Shown: in pieces, positions 45,287 to 54,796 of the stretch
Position numbering within the stretch: position 1 is the stretch's first letter
Layout of the letters: each line of letters opens with the position of its first letter
Origin: Stutzerimonas urumqiensis
GTDB lineage: Bacteria > Pseudomonadota > Gammaproteobacteria > Pseudomonadales > Pseudomonadaceae
Direction: 5' to 3'
Assembly: GCF_003640395.1 (NCBI RefSeq)
Contig: NZ_RBZQ01000002.1
Location: forward strand, 372,001 to 436,000
Length of the DNA: 64,000 nucleotides
Notes under the pieces: generated by a model
Told to the model about the DNA's origin: nothing
The model's input: the letters and a program-made list of their open reading frames with translations, nothing else
The model's database searches: none
Position numbers and translations under genes: made by a program

Positions 45287-45673
45287 TCAGGCCGCCGCGG
45301 ATTTTTTCTTCTTCGGCTTGAGGTAGCGCGTCAGGCCCTGGAACCAGATCACCAGCGCCGGGTTGCCCTGGATCTGGATGTCCTTGTTCTGGATGCCCTG
45401 CATGAACGCCAGCTGCTTGTTGCCGGCGGTCAGGGTCTCGTAGGCGTAGGCGCCGTCGCGAAAGCCGATGGCGAATGCCGGTGACGCGGCCTTGCCGCCG
45501 CGGCTGCTGACGCGTTCGTCCTTGACGATGAAATGGCGCGCCACCTTGCCGTCGAGCGTGTGCAACTGGAACACCAGGTCGCGGCCTTCGAGCTGCTTGC
45601 GAAATTCGGGGTTGCTACGGCTGACCCGGGCCATGCGCCAAGCCATGATCCACAGGAGAAGGCGGAATTTCAT
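45287..45673 (-). CDS. Small conserved protein of unknown function next to HU
   Basis: The ATG at 45673 gives 128 residues. The N-terminus is a hydrophobic helix (MKFRLLLWIMAWRMARVSRS), then a compact domain (FQLHTLDGKVARHFIVKDER, AFAIGFRDGAYAYETLTAGN, KDIQIQGNPALVIWFQGLTR) and a basic tail KPKKKKSAAA. The domain pattern recalls the SCP2 lipid-binding fold, but I cannot confirm it. I recall a gene of this kind beside HU in P. aeruginosa (PA5347), from memory. No function is assigned. Confidence 0.82.
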   Translation of the reverse strand: MKFRLLLWIMAWRMARVSRSNPEFRKQLEGRDLVFQLHTLDGKVARHFIVKDERVSSRGGKAASPAFAIGFRDGAYAYETLTAGNKQLAFMQGIQNKDIQIQGNPALVIWFQGLTRYLKPKKKKSAAA

Positions 45674-45741
45674 CGGGGGTGTCTCGGAGGTAAAACGCGA
45701 TTCTAGCGGGCGTGCGGCGGGGTTGTATCGGCTTCGAGACC

Positions 45742-45764
45742 ACCCGGAGCCCAAGGCTCCGGGT
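45742..45764 (-). terminator. Hairpin after the HU gene
   Basis: ACCCGGAGCC-CAA-GGCTCCGGGT is a perfect 10 bp stem with a 3 nt loop, 10 bp beyond the HU stop codon. No T run follows on the minus strand. Confidence 0.6.
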
Positions 45765-45774
45765 GACTGGACGG

Positions 45775-46047
45775 TCAGTTGATCGCGTCGCGCAACGACT
45801 TCCCCGGCTTGAACGCCACGGTGTTGCTGGCCTTGATCGTCACCGGCTCGCCGGTCTGCGGGTTCTTGCCCGTTCGTGCACCGCGGTGGCGCTGCATGAA
45901 GGTGCCGAAGCCGACCAGCGTGACGCTGTCCTTGCGGTTCAGGGCGTTGGTGATTTCATCGAGCAGTGCGTTGAGCACGCGGTTGGCCTGGTCCTTGGAA
46001 AGATCGGCCTTTTCGGCGATCGCCGCGGCGAGTTCCGGTTTGCGCAT
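45775..46047 (-). CDS. hupA: DNA-binding protein HU-alpha
   Basis: This 90-residue protein is a full-length HU: MRKPELAAAIAEKADLSKDQ, ALNRKDSVTLVGFGTFMQRH and RTGKNPQTGEPVTIKASNTV, with the DNA-wrapping beta arms and the intercalating Pro (GKNPQTG). It is a nucleoid protein. It is adjacent to rubredoxin reductase, as in P. aeruginosa. Confidence 0.97.
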   Translation of the reverse strand: MRKPELAAAIAEKADLSKDQANRVLNALLDEITNALNRKDSVTLVGFGTFMQRHRGARTGKNPQTGEPVTIKASNTVAFKPGKSLRDAIN

Positions 46048-46197
46048 TGGTAACCTCGTTCAGGTGTTTTTGTTGTTGTGTCCTGGCTGCCGCGAAGACA
46101 GCCGGAGGGCCCTGCGACAGCTCTAGGCTGGGGCAGACAGTGGCGAGGATGGCACGCCGCCGCTACCTGCGCCAGTCCCGGCCGGGACCTGAATGCG

Positions 46198-47385
46198 TCA
46201 AGGCGACGGCTTGAACGACAGAACGTGCGGCAGTTCCGCCAGAACCGGCGGCAACAGCTTGTTCAGTGCCAGCCGTTCCTGCACCGCCGCGCCGGTCAAC
46301 GCATAGCCCAGCAGCTTGCCGTCGGCGTCATGGCAGAGCGCCTTGATGTCGGGCGCCACGCCTTCGACGGTCCAGCGCCCGTCATGCCCGGCCGGCGGCG
46401 GCGAGACCACCAGCGGGCAGGCGGGCGTCTTCACCGTGACCGGCATCGGCCCGTAGCTGACGGCCGTCGGGGTCCCGGTGAGGGTGCGAGCCAGGGCGCG
46501 GACGCCGGCCATCAGCGGCATGACGTAGAGCAGGTTGATGCCGTCGACCTCGGCGCAGTCGCCGAGCGCGTAGACATGCGGTGCGGTGGTGCGCAGCTGG
46601 CGGTCGACGACGATGCCGCGCGCCGTCTCGAGCCCGGCGGCTTCGGCCAGTTCGGTGCGCGGACGCAGGCCGACGGCGCTGACCACCAGGTCGCAGGCCA
46701 GCGTGCGTCCGTTCGACAGGGTCGCGACCAGCGCATCGCCGGCCCGGTCGAGTCGCTCGACGATCGGCCCGAGGTGGAAGCGTGCACCCAGCGCCTCGAG
46801 GCCCTGCTGCACCGCGCGGGCGGGCTCCGGCGGCAGCAGGCCCGGCATGATCTGCGCGCAGGGCGCGACCAGGTCGACCTCATAGCCGCCCTGCAACAGG
46901 TCGTTGGCGAATTCGCAGCCGATCAGCCCGGCGCCCAGGATCAGCACCCGGCGCTGGCCGTGCGCGGCCTGGCGGAAGCGGTCGTAGTCGAGCAGGTCAT
47001 TGATCGGGAAGACGCGATCGCTGGCATCGCCCTCGAGCGGCACGCGCAACGTCTGCGCGCCCCAGGCGATCACCAGGTCGCGGTAGTCGAGCGGTTCATT
47101 GCCGATCCACACCCGGCGGTTGGCCGGATCGAGCCGGGTGATGCGGGTGTGGGTGCGAATCTCGGCGTTGAGCTGCTCGGCCATCTTGCCGGCGCTGGAC
47201 ATCGCCAGGCGCTCGACGTCGAGGTTCTTGCCGAAGCCGGTGGACAGCATCGGCTTGGAATAGGAGCGGCCATCGTCGGCGGTGACGATGACCAGCGGGG
47301 TGTCGGTATCGAGCTTGCGCCACTCGCGCGCAAGGTTGTAGCCGGCCAGGCCGGTGCCGATGATGACCAGGGGAGCTTGTTTCAT
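46198..47385 (-). CDS. rubB: Rubredoxin-NAD(+) reductase
   Basis: The ATG at 47385 gives 395 residues. FAD and NAD(P) sites are clear: [20 protein letters not shown] (first Rossmann motif GTGLAG), [20 protein letters not shown] (GAGLIG) and the FAD motif [20 protein letters not shown]. The family passes electrons from NADH to rubredoxin. The rubredoxin gene lies 59 bp upstream on the same strand. In Pseudomonas the pair serves alkane and fatty-acid hydroxylation and other electron supply. Confidence 0.95.
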   Translation of the reverse strand: MKQAPLVIIGTGLAGYNLAREWRKLDTDTPLVIVTADDGRSYSKPMLSTGFGKNLDVERLAMSSAGKMAEQLNAEIRTHTRITRLDPANRRVWIGNEPLDYRDLVIAWGAQTLRVPLEGDASDRVFPINDLLDYDRFRQAAHGQRRVLILGAGLIGCEFANDLLQGGYEVDLVAPCAQIMPGLLPPEPARAVQQGLEALGARFHLGPIVERLDRAGDALVATLSNGRTLACDLVVSAVGLRPRTELAEAAGLETARGIVVDRQLRTTAPHVYALGDCAEVDGINLLYVMPLMAGVRALARTLTGTPTAVSYGPMPVTVKTPACPLVVSPPPAGHDGRWTVEGVAPDIKALCHDADGKLLGYALTGAAVQERLALNKLLPPVLAELPHVLSFKPSP

Positions 47386-47444
47386 GACGGGCCTCGTGGC
47401 GATCGGTGAAACGGCGCTGGCCAGGTGGCGCCGCGCCGGGCGGA

Positions 47445-47612
47445 TCAGGCGATTTCGATCATCTCGAAATCCATCTTGCCGACGCCGCAATCGGGGCAGA
47501 CCCAGTCCTCGGGCACGTCTTCCCAGCGGGTACCGGGCGCGATGCCGTCGTCCGGCCAGCCCTGCGCTTCGTCGTAGATCCAGCCACAGACTACGCATTG
47601 CCACTTCTTCAT
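47445..47612 (-). CDS. rubA: Rubredoxin (55 aa)
   Basis: Read directly from the minus strand: ATG at 47612, TGA at 47447-47445. The 55 residues start [20 protein letters not shown] and include [20 protein letters not shown]. Cys6, Cys9, Cys39 and Cys42 are the four iron ligands in the CxxCG/CPxCG pattern, at the normal length of a single-iron rubredoxin. It donates electrons and is re-reduced by the reductase encoded next to it. A second rubredoxin, present in P. aeruginosa, is not seen here. Confidence 0.97.
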   Translation of the reverse strand: MKKWQCVVCGWIYDEAQGWPDDGIAPGTRWEDVPEDWVCPDCGVGKMDFEMIEIA

Positions 47613-47685
47613 CGGTCAGTCCTCGTATTCGATTGCGCCGGGCACGCTATCGCAAAAGCGCCCGGTTCGCCAAACCACAAACGAC

Positions 47686-47708
47686 ACGGGCGGCACTAGG
47701 CCGCCCGT
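47686..47708 (-). terminator. Terminator after the lactate/glycolate permease gene
   Basis: ACGGGCGGC-ACTAG-GCCGCCCGT forms a perfect 9 bp stem, 18 bp past the permease stop. On the minus strand it is followed by a T-rich stretch (GTCGTTTGTGGTTT). Confidence 0.8.
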
Positions 47709-47725
47709 TTCGTGGTTCAGGTTGA

Positions 47726-49435
47726 TCAACGCACCACGGGCGCGCCCACCAGCGGGTCGCCCAGACCCAGCACGTAGAACCCGATCATGCCGATGGTGCC
47801 GGCCATGATGAGGTAGTACAGGGTCGGCAGCATGGTCTTGCGCAGGGTCACGCCTTCACGCCCCAGCAGACCGACGGTCGCCGAGGCGGCCACGACGTTA
47901 TGGATGGCGATCATGTTGCCCGCCGCCGCACCGACCGACTGCAAGGCCACCATCAGCGCGCCGGAGATGCCCAGCAGGCCGGCCGTGTTGAACTGGAACT
48001 GCGACAGCATCAGGTTCGACACGGTGTTGGAACCGGCGATGAACGCACCCAGCGCACCCACGGCCGGGGCGAAGAACGGATACACCGCGCCCACGCTGTC
48101 AGCCACCAGCTGCGCCATCGCGACCGGCATGGAGACGAGGTCCGACTGGTTGACGCCCGAGTTGATGAGAATCCGCACCATCGGGATGGTGAAGATCAGC
48201 ACGAAGCCGGCGCCCAGCAGCGTCTTGCTCGACTCGGAGATCGCGGCGCCCAGCTCGCTCGCCTTCATCCGATGCAGGAAGAAGGTGATGATCACCACGA
48301 ACACCAGGATGCCGCCCGGAAGATACAGCGGCTCCAGCGCACCGGAGACCCCGGTTTCGCCGAGGATGTTCGTCCAGCCATAGGACACCGCCAGCAGCGT
48401 CGCCTTGAGCTCGGGGAACACGCGCGACATCACCAGGAAGATCGCCAGCAGCAGGTACGGCGCCCAGGCCATCGGCACGGAGATCGGCGTCTTGCCGGCG
48501 ACGTCCTCGATCTTCATCTCGATCTTGCCCATCCACTCGGCGGGCCATTCGCTGGCCGGGGCGAAGTCCCAGGTCTCCTTCGGCAGCAGGAAGCCCGCCT
48601 TGGCGGCCGGCACGACGATGGCCAGGCCGACCAGCGCACCGATCATCGAGGGGAACTCCGGCCCGAGGAAGACGCCCGCCAGCGCATAGGGAATGACGAA
48701 GCACAGCGCGGTGAAGATGGCGAACGGTGCCATCACCAGGCCTTCTTTCCAGGAGCGGTTGCGCCCGAAGTAGCGCGTCAGGATGCACAGCATGAACAGC
48801 GGCATGAGGATGCCGCACAGTGCATGGATGATCGCGACGCGCGAGTAGATCAGGTGGAACAGCGTCGGCCAGTCACTGCCAACCGCCGTGAGCTGCTCGC
48901 TCAGGCCGGTCTTGTCCAGGCCGCCGGCGACGCCGACCAGGATCGGCGTGCCGACCGCACCGAAGGAGACCGGCGTGGACTGCACCATCATGCCCATGAC
49001 GACCGCGGCCAGCGCCGGGAAGCCGAGTGCGACCATCAGCGGCGCGGCCACCGCGGCCGGCGTGCCGAAGCCCGAAGCCCCCTCGATGAAGCAGCCGAAC
49101 AGCCAGGCGACGATCAGCGTCTGAACGCGCTTGTCGGGACTGATCCCGGAGAAGCCCCGGCGAATCGCGGCGATGCCGCCAGAATGCTTGAGCGTGTTGA
49201 GCAGCAGGATGGCGCCGAAGATGATCCAGAGGATCGCGGCGGTGAGGATGAGGCCCTGAAGGGTCGAGGCCAGGACCCGGTTGAAGGTCATGTCCCAGGC
49301 CCAGAGGCCGATGAAGGCGGTCAGGACGAACACCAGCGGCATGGCGTACTTGGCCGGCCAACGAAAGCCGATCAGTAACACCCCCGCCAGCACCAGCGGC
49401 ACGAAGGCCAGGATCGAGAGCAGCGTTTGACTCAT
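47726..49435 (-). CDS. lldP: L-lactate/glycolate permease (LctP family)
   Basis: This 569-residue protein has 12-14 membrane segments and the LctP family marks: [40 protein letters not shown] and [20 protein letters not shown]. It imports lactate and glycolate with protons. Position directly downstream of the glycolate operon (200 bp after glcB, with terminator hairpins between) suggests it feeds glycolate to the pathway. AAAAAGGA precedes the ATG as a ribosome-binding site. Confidence 0.95.
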   Translation of the reverse strand: MSQTLLSILAFVPLVLAGVLLIGFRWPAKYAMPLVFVLTAFIGLWAWDMTFNRVLASTLQGLILTAAILWIIFGAILLLNTLKHSGGIAAIRRGFSGISPDKRVQTLIVAWLFGCFIEGASGFGTPAAVAAPLMVALGFPALAAVVMGMMVQSTPVSFGAVGTPILVGVAGGLDKTGLSEQLTAVGSDWPTLFHLIYSRVAIIHALCGILMPLFMLCILTRYFGRNRSWKEGLVMAPFAIFTALCFVIPYALAGVFLGPEFPSMIGALVGLAIVVPAAKAGFLLPKETWDFAPASEWPAEWMGKIEMKIEDVAGKTPISVPMAWAPYLLLAIFLVMSRVFPELKATLLAVSYGWTNILGETGVSGALEPLYLPGGILVFVVIITFFLHRMKASELGAAISESSKTLLGAGFVLIFTIPMVRILINSGVNQSDLVSMPVAMAQLVADSVGAVYPFFAPAVGALGAFIAGSNTVSNLMLSQFQFNTAGLLGISGALMVALQSVGAAAGNMIAIHNVVAASATVGLLGREGVTLRKTMLPTLYYLIMAGTIGMIGFYVLGLGDPLVGAPVVR

Positions 49436-49539
49436 GTTGTTGGGTCCTTTTTCTTGTTGTGAACCACTTCTTCAACCGGTTGGCCGACGGACCGCCCGGT
49501 GCCCCGCATGGTCCCTTGCCGCAAGGCTCGGGTCCGGAA

Positions 49540-49570
49540 GCACCGACCGGATGCGCCAAACGGTCGGTGC
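49540..49570. repeat. Inverted repeat upstream of the permease gene
   Basis: GCACCGACCG and CGGTCGGTGC form a 10 bp perfect inverted repeat with an 11 nt spacer, between the glcB terminator and the permease start. It could be a second hairpin of the terminator or an operator. Confidence 0.5.
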
Positions 49571-49581
49571 CAATGCTCGAA

Positions 49582-49611
49582 AGCCCCGGCGCTTTACAAG
49601 CGACCGGGGCT
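49582..49611 (-). terminator. Terminator after malate synthase G
   Basis: AGCCCCGG and CCGGGGCT with an inner GCTT/AAGC pair make a strong hairpin, followed on the minus strand by CTTTCG. It lies 25 bp after the glcB stop. Confidence 0.75.
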
Positions 49612-49635
49612 GTTGTCATCGCCTCAGGCGGACCC

Positions 49636-51816
49636 TCATCCGACCTTGCGCTTGAACGTCTGCCGCCACTGGTGCAGCAGCGGCTCGGTGTAGCCACTGG
49701 GCTGTTCGCGGCCCTTGAACACCAGGTCGCACGCAGCCTGGAAGGCGGCCGAGCCCTGGTAGTCCTGGCTCATCGGCCGATATAGCGGATCGCCAGCATT
49801 CTGTTGATCGACGACCTTGGCCATTCGTTCCAATGTCTCGCGCACCTGCGCTTCGCTGACCACACCATGATGCAGCCAGTTGGCGATGTGCTGGCTGGAG
49901 ATGCGCAGCGTCGCGCGGTCTTCCATCAGGCCGACGTCATGGATGTCCGGCACCTTGGAGCACCCGACGCCCTGCTCGACCCAGCGGACCACGTAACCGA
50001 GGATGCCCTGGCAGTTGTTGTCCAGCTCCTGCTGCTTCTCGGCGTCGCTCCAGCTCGGCTCGGCGACCACCGGGATGGTCAACAGGCCATTGAGCAGCGA
50101 CTCGCGCTCGGCGGCCAGGTCGACCGTCTCCAGCTCGCTCTGCACAGCCTGGACGTCCACCTGGTGGTAGTGCAGCGCATGCAGCGTGGCGCCGGTCGGC
50201 GACGGCACCCAGGCGGTGTTGGCGCCGGATTTCGGGTGGCCGATCTTCTGCTCGAGCATGGCGGCCATCAGGTCGGGCATGGCCCACATGCCCTTGCCGA
50301 TCTGCGCCTTGCCGCGCAGCCCGCAGGCGAGGCCGACCAGCACGTTGTTGCGCTCGTAGGCCTGAATCCAGGCGCTGCCCTTCATGTCGCCCTTGCGCAG
50401 CACCGGGCCGGCTTCCATGCAGCTGTGCATCTCGTCGCCGGTGCGGTCGAGGAAGCCGGTGTTGATGAAGGCCACGCGGTGCCTGGCCGCCGCGATGCAG
50501 GCCTTGAGGTTCACCGAGGTGCGGCGCTCCTCGTCCATGATGCCCATCTTCAGGGTGTAGCGCGGCATGCCGAGCAGGTCTTCGACGCGGCCGAACAGCT
50601 CGTCGGCGAAGGCGACTTCCGCCGGGCCGTGCATCTTCGGCTTGACGATGTAGACGCTGCCGGTGCGCGAATTGCCCTTGCGCTGCAGGTCGTGCTTGGC
50701 GATCAGGCTGGTGAACACGCCGTCGAGGATGCCCTCGGGGATCTCGCTGCCGTCTTCGAGCAGGATCGCCGGGTTGGTCATCAGGTGGCCGACGTTGCGG
50801 ATGAACAACAGCGAGCGTCCGTGCAGCTTCAGCTCGCCGCCGGTTGGCGTGCGGTACTCGCGGTCCGCGTTCAGGCGCCGGGTCATCGGCCGGCCGCCCT
50901 TGTCGAAGGTCTCCTGCAGGTCGCCCTTCATCAGGCCGAGCCAGTTGCGGTAGACCAGCACCTTGTCCTCGGCATCCACCGCGGCGACCGAGTCCTCGCA
51001 GTCGAGGATGGTCGAGACCGCCGCTTCGACCAGCAGGTCCTTCACGCCGGCCGGGTCGGTCTGGCCGATCGGGCTGTTCGGGTCGATCTGGATCTCGATG
51101 TGCAGGCCGTTGTTCTTCAGCAGCACGGCCTTCGGCTCGACTGCCTCGCCCTGGTAACCGACGAACTTCTCGGGCTGGGCCAGGCCGGTGGTGCTGCCAT
51201 TCTCCAGGGTCACCTGGAGCTGGCCGTCCTGGATGCGATAGGCCACCGAGTCGGCATGCGACCCTTGCGCCAGCGGCGCGGCCTGGTCGAGCACGTTGCG
51301 GGCGAAGGCGATGACCTTGGCCCCGCGCACCTCGTTGTAGCCCGGGCCCTTCTGCGCGCCGCCCTCCTCGCTGATGGCATCGGTGCCATAGAGCGCGTCG
51401 TACAGCGAGCCCCAGCGGGCGTTCGCGGCGTTCAGCGCGTAGCGGGCGTTCATTACCGGCACCACCAGCTGTGGGCCGGCCTGCTGGGCTATTTCGATAT
51501 CGACATTCGCGGTTTCGGCCTGCACCTGGCCCGGGTCAGGCAGCAGGTAGCCGATCGACTCGAGAAAGCGGCGGTAGGCCGGCATGTCGTTGATCGGCCC
51601 ACGGTGCTCGCGATGCCAGGCGTCCAGCTCGGTCTGCAGGCGGTCGCGCTCGGCGAGCAGCGCGCGGTTCTTCGGCGCCAGGTCATGCACCAGGGCGTCC
51701 AGGCCTTTCCAGAAGGCGGCGCCGTCGATGCCGGTGCCCGGCAGGGCTTCGTTTTCGATGAAGGCATGCAGGTTCTTGGCGACCTGCAGGCGGTGCAGCG
51801 TGATGCGTTCGGTCAT
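49636..51816 (-). CDS. glcB: Malate synthase G
   Basis: The ATG at 51816 gives 726 residues, the usual size of MSG. Marks include [80 protein letters not shown] and [20 protein letters not shown]. It condenses glyoxylate, made by glycolate oxidase, with acetyl-CoA to malate. The start is 17 bp after the glcG stop, so the two are co-transcribed. Confidence 0.98.
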   Translation of the reverse strand: MTERITLHRLQVAKNLHAFIENEALPGTGIDGAAFWKGLDALVHDLAPKNRALLAERDRLQTELDAWHREHRGPINDMPAYRRFLESIGYLLPDPGQVQAETANVDIEIAQQAGPQLVVPVMNARYALNAANARWGSLYDALYGTDAISEEGGAQKGPGYNEVRGAKVIAFARNVLDQAAPLAQGSHADSVAYRIQDGQLQVTLENGSTTGLAQPEKFVGYQGEAVEPKAVLLKNNGLHIEIQIDPNSPIGQTDPAGVKDLLVEAAVSTILDCEDSVAAVDAEDKVLVYRNWLGLMKGDLQETFDKGGRPMTRRLNADREYRTPTGGELKLHGRSLLFIRNVGHLMTNPAILLEDGSEIPEGILDGVFTSLIAKHDLQRKGNSRTGSVYIVKPKMHGPAEVAFADELFGRVEDLLGMPRYTLKMGIMDEERRTSVNLKACIAAARHRVAFINTGFLDRTGDEMHSCMEAGPVLRKGDMKGSAWIQAYERNNVLVGLACGLRGKAQIGKGMWAMPDLMAAMLEQKIGHPKSGANTAWVPSPTGATLHALHYHQVDVQAVQSELETVDLAAERESLLNGLLTIPVVAEPSWSDAEKQQELDNNCQGILGYVVRWVEQGVGCSKVPDIHDVGLMEDRATLRISSQHIANWLHHGVVSEAQVRETLERMAKVVDQQNAGDPLYRPMSQDYQGSAAFQAACDLVFKGREQPSGYTEPLLHQWRQTFKRKVG

Positions 51817-51833
51817 AACGATTCTCCAGTCGG

Positions 51834-52235
51834 TCAGCTGAGGGCGGCAACGCCGGCCTTGGCGATCTGGGCATCCTGGGCCGCGGTGACGCCAGAGACC
51901 CCGACCGCACCGATCACCTGGCCGTCGACAATCACCGGCACGCCGCCCTCCAGCGCGGTGACGATGGGCGCAGAGACGAACGCCGTGCGGCCGCCGTTGA
52001 CCATGTCCTCGTAGCCCTTGGTCTCGCGACGGCCGATGGCGGCGCTGCGGGCCTTCTCGGTGGCGATGTAGGCACCGATCGGGGCGCAGCCGTCGAGGCG
52101 CTCGAGCGCCAGCGGGTGGCCGCCGTCGTCGGAGACCACGATGGTCACGGCCCAGCCGTTGTTCTGCGCTTCGGCACGGGCGGCGGCCAGGATGCTGGCG
52201 ACTTCGGTCTGGGTCAGTACGGCTTTGGTTTTCAT
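51834..52235 (-). CDS. glcG: GlcG, HbpS-like glycolate-operon protein
   Basis: This 133-residue protein is of the GlcG/HbpS family: [60 protein letters not shown] and [20 protein letters not shown]. Its role in glycolate use is unclear; related HbpS proteins bind haem. It precedes glcB by 17 bp and is separated from glcF by 271 bp that contain a REP pair. Confidence 0.93.
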   Translation of the reverse strand: MKTKAVLTQTEVASILAAARAEAQNNGWAVTIVVSDDGGHPLALERLDGCAPIGAYIATEKARSAAIGRRETKGYEDMVNGGRTAFVSAPIVTALEGGVPVIVDGQVIGAVGVSGVTAAQDAQIAKAGVAALS

Positions 52236-52403
52236 CTTGGTCTCCTGTCTGGATCTTTAGGTTGTGCGTGAGCTGGCCTGGGCCGGCCCGGCGGGCATTC
52301 GCTGCGCGAGATGTCCGCCCTACGTCTTTCTCTGCCGGGTTGGCCGGTAGGGTGGGAACCGGCGCAGCCTTTCCCGCCGCTGGGCTGGCTCGCACCGATG
52401 GCG

Positions 52404-52474
52404 GTAGGAGCGAGCTTGCTCGCGAACCGGTTCGACGCCGAGGCGCAGCCCTTCGCGAGCGGGCTCGCTCCTAC
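52404..52474. repeat. Inverted REP pair inside the glc cluster
   Basis: GTAGGAGCGAGCTTGCTCGC (from 52404) and GCGAGCGGGCTCGCTCCTAC (to 52474) are inverted copies of the same REP palindrome, a BIME-like arrangement between glcF and glcG. Such pairs can form a long mRNA hairpin that changes expression of the downstream glcG-glcB. Confidence 0.85.
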
Positions 52475-52506
52475 GATCGTCCTTGCAGGCGTGAGCGGAA
52501 GCAGGC

Positions 52507-53724
52507 TCACGCCATCGCCTCGTCGACGATCTCGATCCAGTGCCGCACCGGCGTGCGGTTGGCGCCGTCCAGGTGCGTCTGGCAGCCGATGTTGGCGGTG
52601 ACGATGACCTCCGGGTTGCCGCTTTCCAGCGCGTTGAGCTTGTTGTCCCGCAGCTGCTTGGACAGCTCGGGCTGGGTGATCGAATAGCTGCCGGCCGAGC
52701 CGCAGCACAGGTGGGCATCGGGCACCGGCGTCAGGGTGAAGCCCAGGCGGGTCAGCACCGATTCGACCGCACCGCCGAGCTTCTGTGCGTGCTGCAGCGT
52801 GCAAGGGCAATGGAAGGCCATGCGCTTGTCGGTCTGGATGGCCAGCTTCTCGAGGTCCTGCTCGCGCAGAACTTCGACCAGGTCCTTGGCCAGCGCGCTC
52901 ACGCGGCGGGCCTTCTCGGCGTACTGCGGGTCGCCGCGCAGCAGGTGGCCGTAATCCTTGACGAAGGCGCCGCAGCCGCTGGCCGTCTGCACGATGGCCT
53001 CGGCGCCGGCCTCGATGGCCGGCCACCAGGCGTCGATGTTGCGGCGGGCGCGGTCGAGCCCGGCGTCCTGGGCATTGAGGTGGTAGTCCACTGCGCCGCA
53101 GCAGCCCGCCTCGCGGGCCGGCGTGAGGCTGATGCCGAAGCGATCCAGCACCCGTGCAGTCGCCGCGTTGGTATTCGGCGACAGGCTCGGCTGCACGCAG
53201 CCTTCGAGGATCAGCACGTTGCGCGCATGCTGCACCTGCGGCCGAGGCCGTGCCGGAACGGCTTCGCGCGGCATATGCGACGTCAGGCTGTCAGGTAGCA
53301 GCGGGCGGAACGCATTGCCCGCGCGCAGCAGGGCCTTGAACAGCCCGGCGCGCGGGATCACGGTGCGCAGGCCGGCGCGCAGCAGGCGGTCGCGCGGCGA
53401 ACGCGGCACCTGCTGCTCGATGAAGCCGCGGCCGATGTCGAGCAGGTTGTGGTAATCGACACCCGAGGGACAGGTCGTCTCGCAATTGCGGCAGCTCAGG
53501 CAGCGATCCAGGTGCATCTGGGTCGAGCCGCTGATCTCGCCGCCTTCGAGCGCCTGCTTCATCAGGTAGATGCGCCCGCGCGGACCGTCGAGTTCGTCGC
53601 CGACGATCTGGTAGGTCGGGCAGGTGGCGTTGCAGAAGCCGCAATGCACGCAGTTGCGCAGGATGCTTTCGGCCTCTTCGGCACGTGGCAGGCGCTTGGC
53701 GGCTTCACTCAGGTTCGTTTGCAT
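52507..53724 (-). CDS. glcF: Glycolate oxidase iron-sulfur subunit GlcF
   Basis: This 405-residue protein has two 4Fe-4S motifs in the N-terminal part: CVHCGFCNATCPTYQ and CLSCRNCETTCPSGVDY. Two CCG-type domains follow (REAGCCGAVDYHLNA and DAHLCCGSAGSYSITQ) that bind the quinone-side cluster in this family. With GlcD and GlcE it oxidises glycolate to glyoxylate at the membrane and passes electrons to the quinone pool. It starts 13 bp after the glcE stop. Confidence 0.97.
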   Translation of the reverse strand: MQTNLSEAAKRLPRAEEAESILRNCVHCGFCNATCPTYQIVGDELDGPRGRIYLMKQALEGGEISGSTQMHLDRCLSCRNCETTCPSGVDYHNLLDIGRGFIEQQVPRSPRDRLLRAGLRTVIPRAGLFKALLRAGNAFRPLLPDSLTSHMPREAVPARPRPQVQHARNVLILEGCVQPSLSPNTNAATARVLDRFGISLTPAREAGCCGAVDYHLNAQDAGLDRARRNIDAWWPAIEAGAEAIVQTASGCGAFVKDYGHLLRGDPQYAEKARRVSALAKDLVEVLREQDLEKLAIQTDKRMAFHCPCTLQHAQKLGGAVESVLTRLGFTLTPVPDAHLCCGSAGSYSITQPELSKQLRDNKLNALESGNPEVIVTANIGCQTHLDGANRTPVRHWIEIVDEAMA

Positions 53725-53737
53725 CGGGTACTACCTC

Positions 53738-54796
53738 TTAGACCTCGGCGTACATCCGGCCGGGGTTGAAGATGCCGTGGGGGTCGAGCGCCGCCTTCAG
53801 CTGCCGGTGATAACGCAGCAGCGCCGCCGACAAGGGCTGGAAGGGGCTGTCGGTGGCGCCGGCGGTGAAGCAGGTGGCGCTGCCGCCCACTTCGCTGGCG
53901 ATGGCGCGGATGGCGGTCGCTTCGGCGTCGGACTTCAGCCAGCGCTGTGCGCCGCCCCAGTCGATCAGCTGCTCGCCGGGCAGGGCCAGCGGCGGCGTGG
54001 CGTTCGGCAGCGACAGTCGCCACAGCGGGCGCGGGTCGCGGAAGAACGCCAGGCGCTGCTCATTCAGGTCGTCCCAGTAGCCGACGTCCAGCTCGTCGCC
54101 GCCGAAGCGGTCGCACGCCGCATTCACCGAGCCCTCGCCGCCTTCCAGGCGCAAGTGCAGCGCGCCGCCGTCGTAGCTGGCGGCACTGATCGGCACCGGC
54201 TGCTGGCCCCACTCGGCGAGGTTCTGCAGGGCGCGCTGGACGTCCATCTCGATCCTGAGGTTGCGGGTCAGGCGCGGCTTGGGCAGCACCTTGAGCGAGA
54301 CCTCGGTGAGCACGCCGAGGCAGCCGAAGCTCGCCGCCATCAGGCGCGAAAGGTCGTAGCCGGCGACGTTCTTCATCACCTCGCCGCCGAAGCGCAGGTG
54401 CTTGCCCTCGCCGGTGATCGCCCGGCTGCCGAGCACGAAGTCGCGCACCGAGCCGCTCCAGGGGCGACGCGGCCCGGACAACCCGGCGGCGATCATCCCG
54501 CCGACGGTGGCGCCCTCACCGAGGCGCGGCGGCTCGCAGGGCAGCATCTGCCCGGCTTCGTCCAGCGCGCGGTCGAGTTCGAGCAGCGACGTGCCGGCAC
54601 GCACGGTGATCACCAGCTCGGTCGGGTCATAGGTGACGATGCCGCGGTGGGCACGGGTGTCGAGCACACGCCCGTCCACCGGCCGCCCGAGGAAGGCCTT
54701 GCTGCCGCTGCCCTGGATGTTCAGCGGGGTCCTGTCGGCGATCGCCTGGTTGACCTGCGCGATCAGCTCGCCGCTGGCGTCGTAGGAAAAAGCCAT
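53738..54796 (-). CDS. glcE: Glycolate oxidase FAD-binding subunit GlcE
   Basis: The ATG at 54796 overlaps the glcD stop and gives 352 residues. It starts MAFSYDASGELIAQVNQAIA and carries the FAD-binding PCMH domain (LNIQGSGSKAFLGRPVDGRV, TYDPTELVITVRAGTSLLEL, GATVGGMIAAGLSGPRRPWS). It is the second flavin subunit of glycolate oxidase. Order glcD-glcE-glcF matches E. coli. Confidence 0.96.
   Translation of the reverse strand: MAFSYDASGELIAQVNQAIADRTPLNIQGSGSKAFLGRPVDGRVLDTRAHRGIVTYDPTELVITVRAGTSLLELDRALDEAGQMLPCEPPRLGEGATVGGMIAAGLSGPRRPWSGSVRDFVLGSRAITGEGKHLRFGGEVMKNVAGYDLSRLMAASFGCLGVLTEVSLKVLPKPRLTRNLRIEMDVQRALQNLAEWGQQPVPISAASYDGGALHLRLEGGEGSVNAACDRFGGDELDVGYWDDLNEQRLAFFRDPRPLWRLSLPNATPPLALPGEQLIDWGGAQRWLKSDAEATAIRAIASEVGGSATCFTAGATDSPFQPLSAALLRYHRQLKAALDPHGIFNPGRMYAEV

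Noticed and set aside
46078..49378. Plus-strand open frames across the rubredoxin reductase and permease genes
   Set aside because: They are antisense to genes with clear motifs and have no ribosome-binding sites or recognisable domains.
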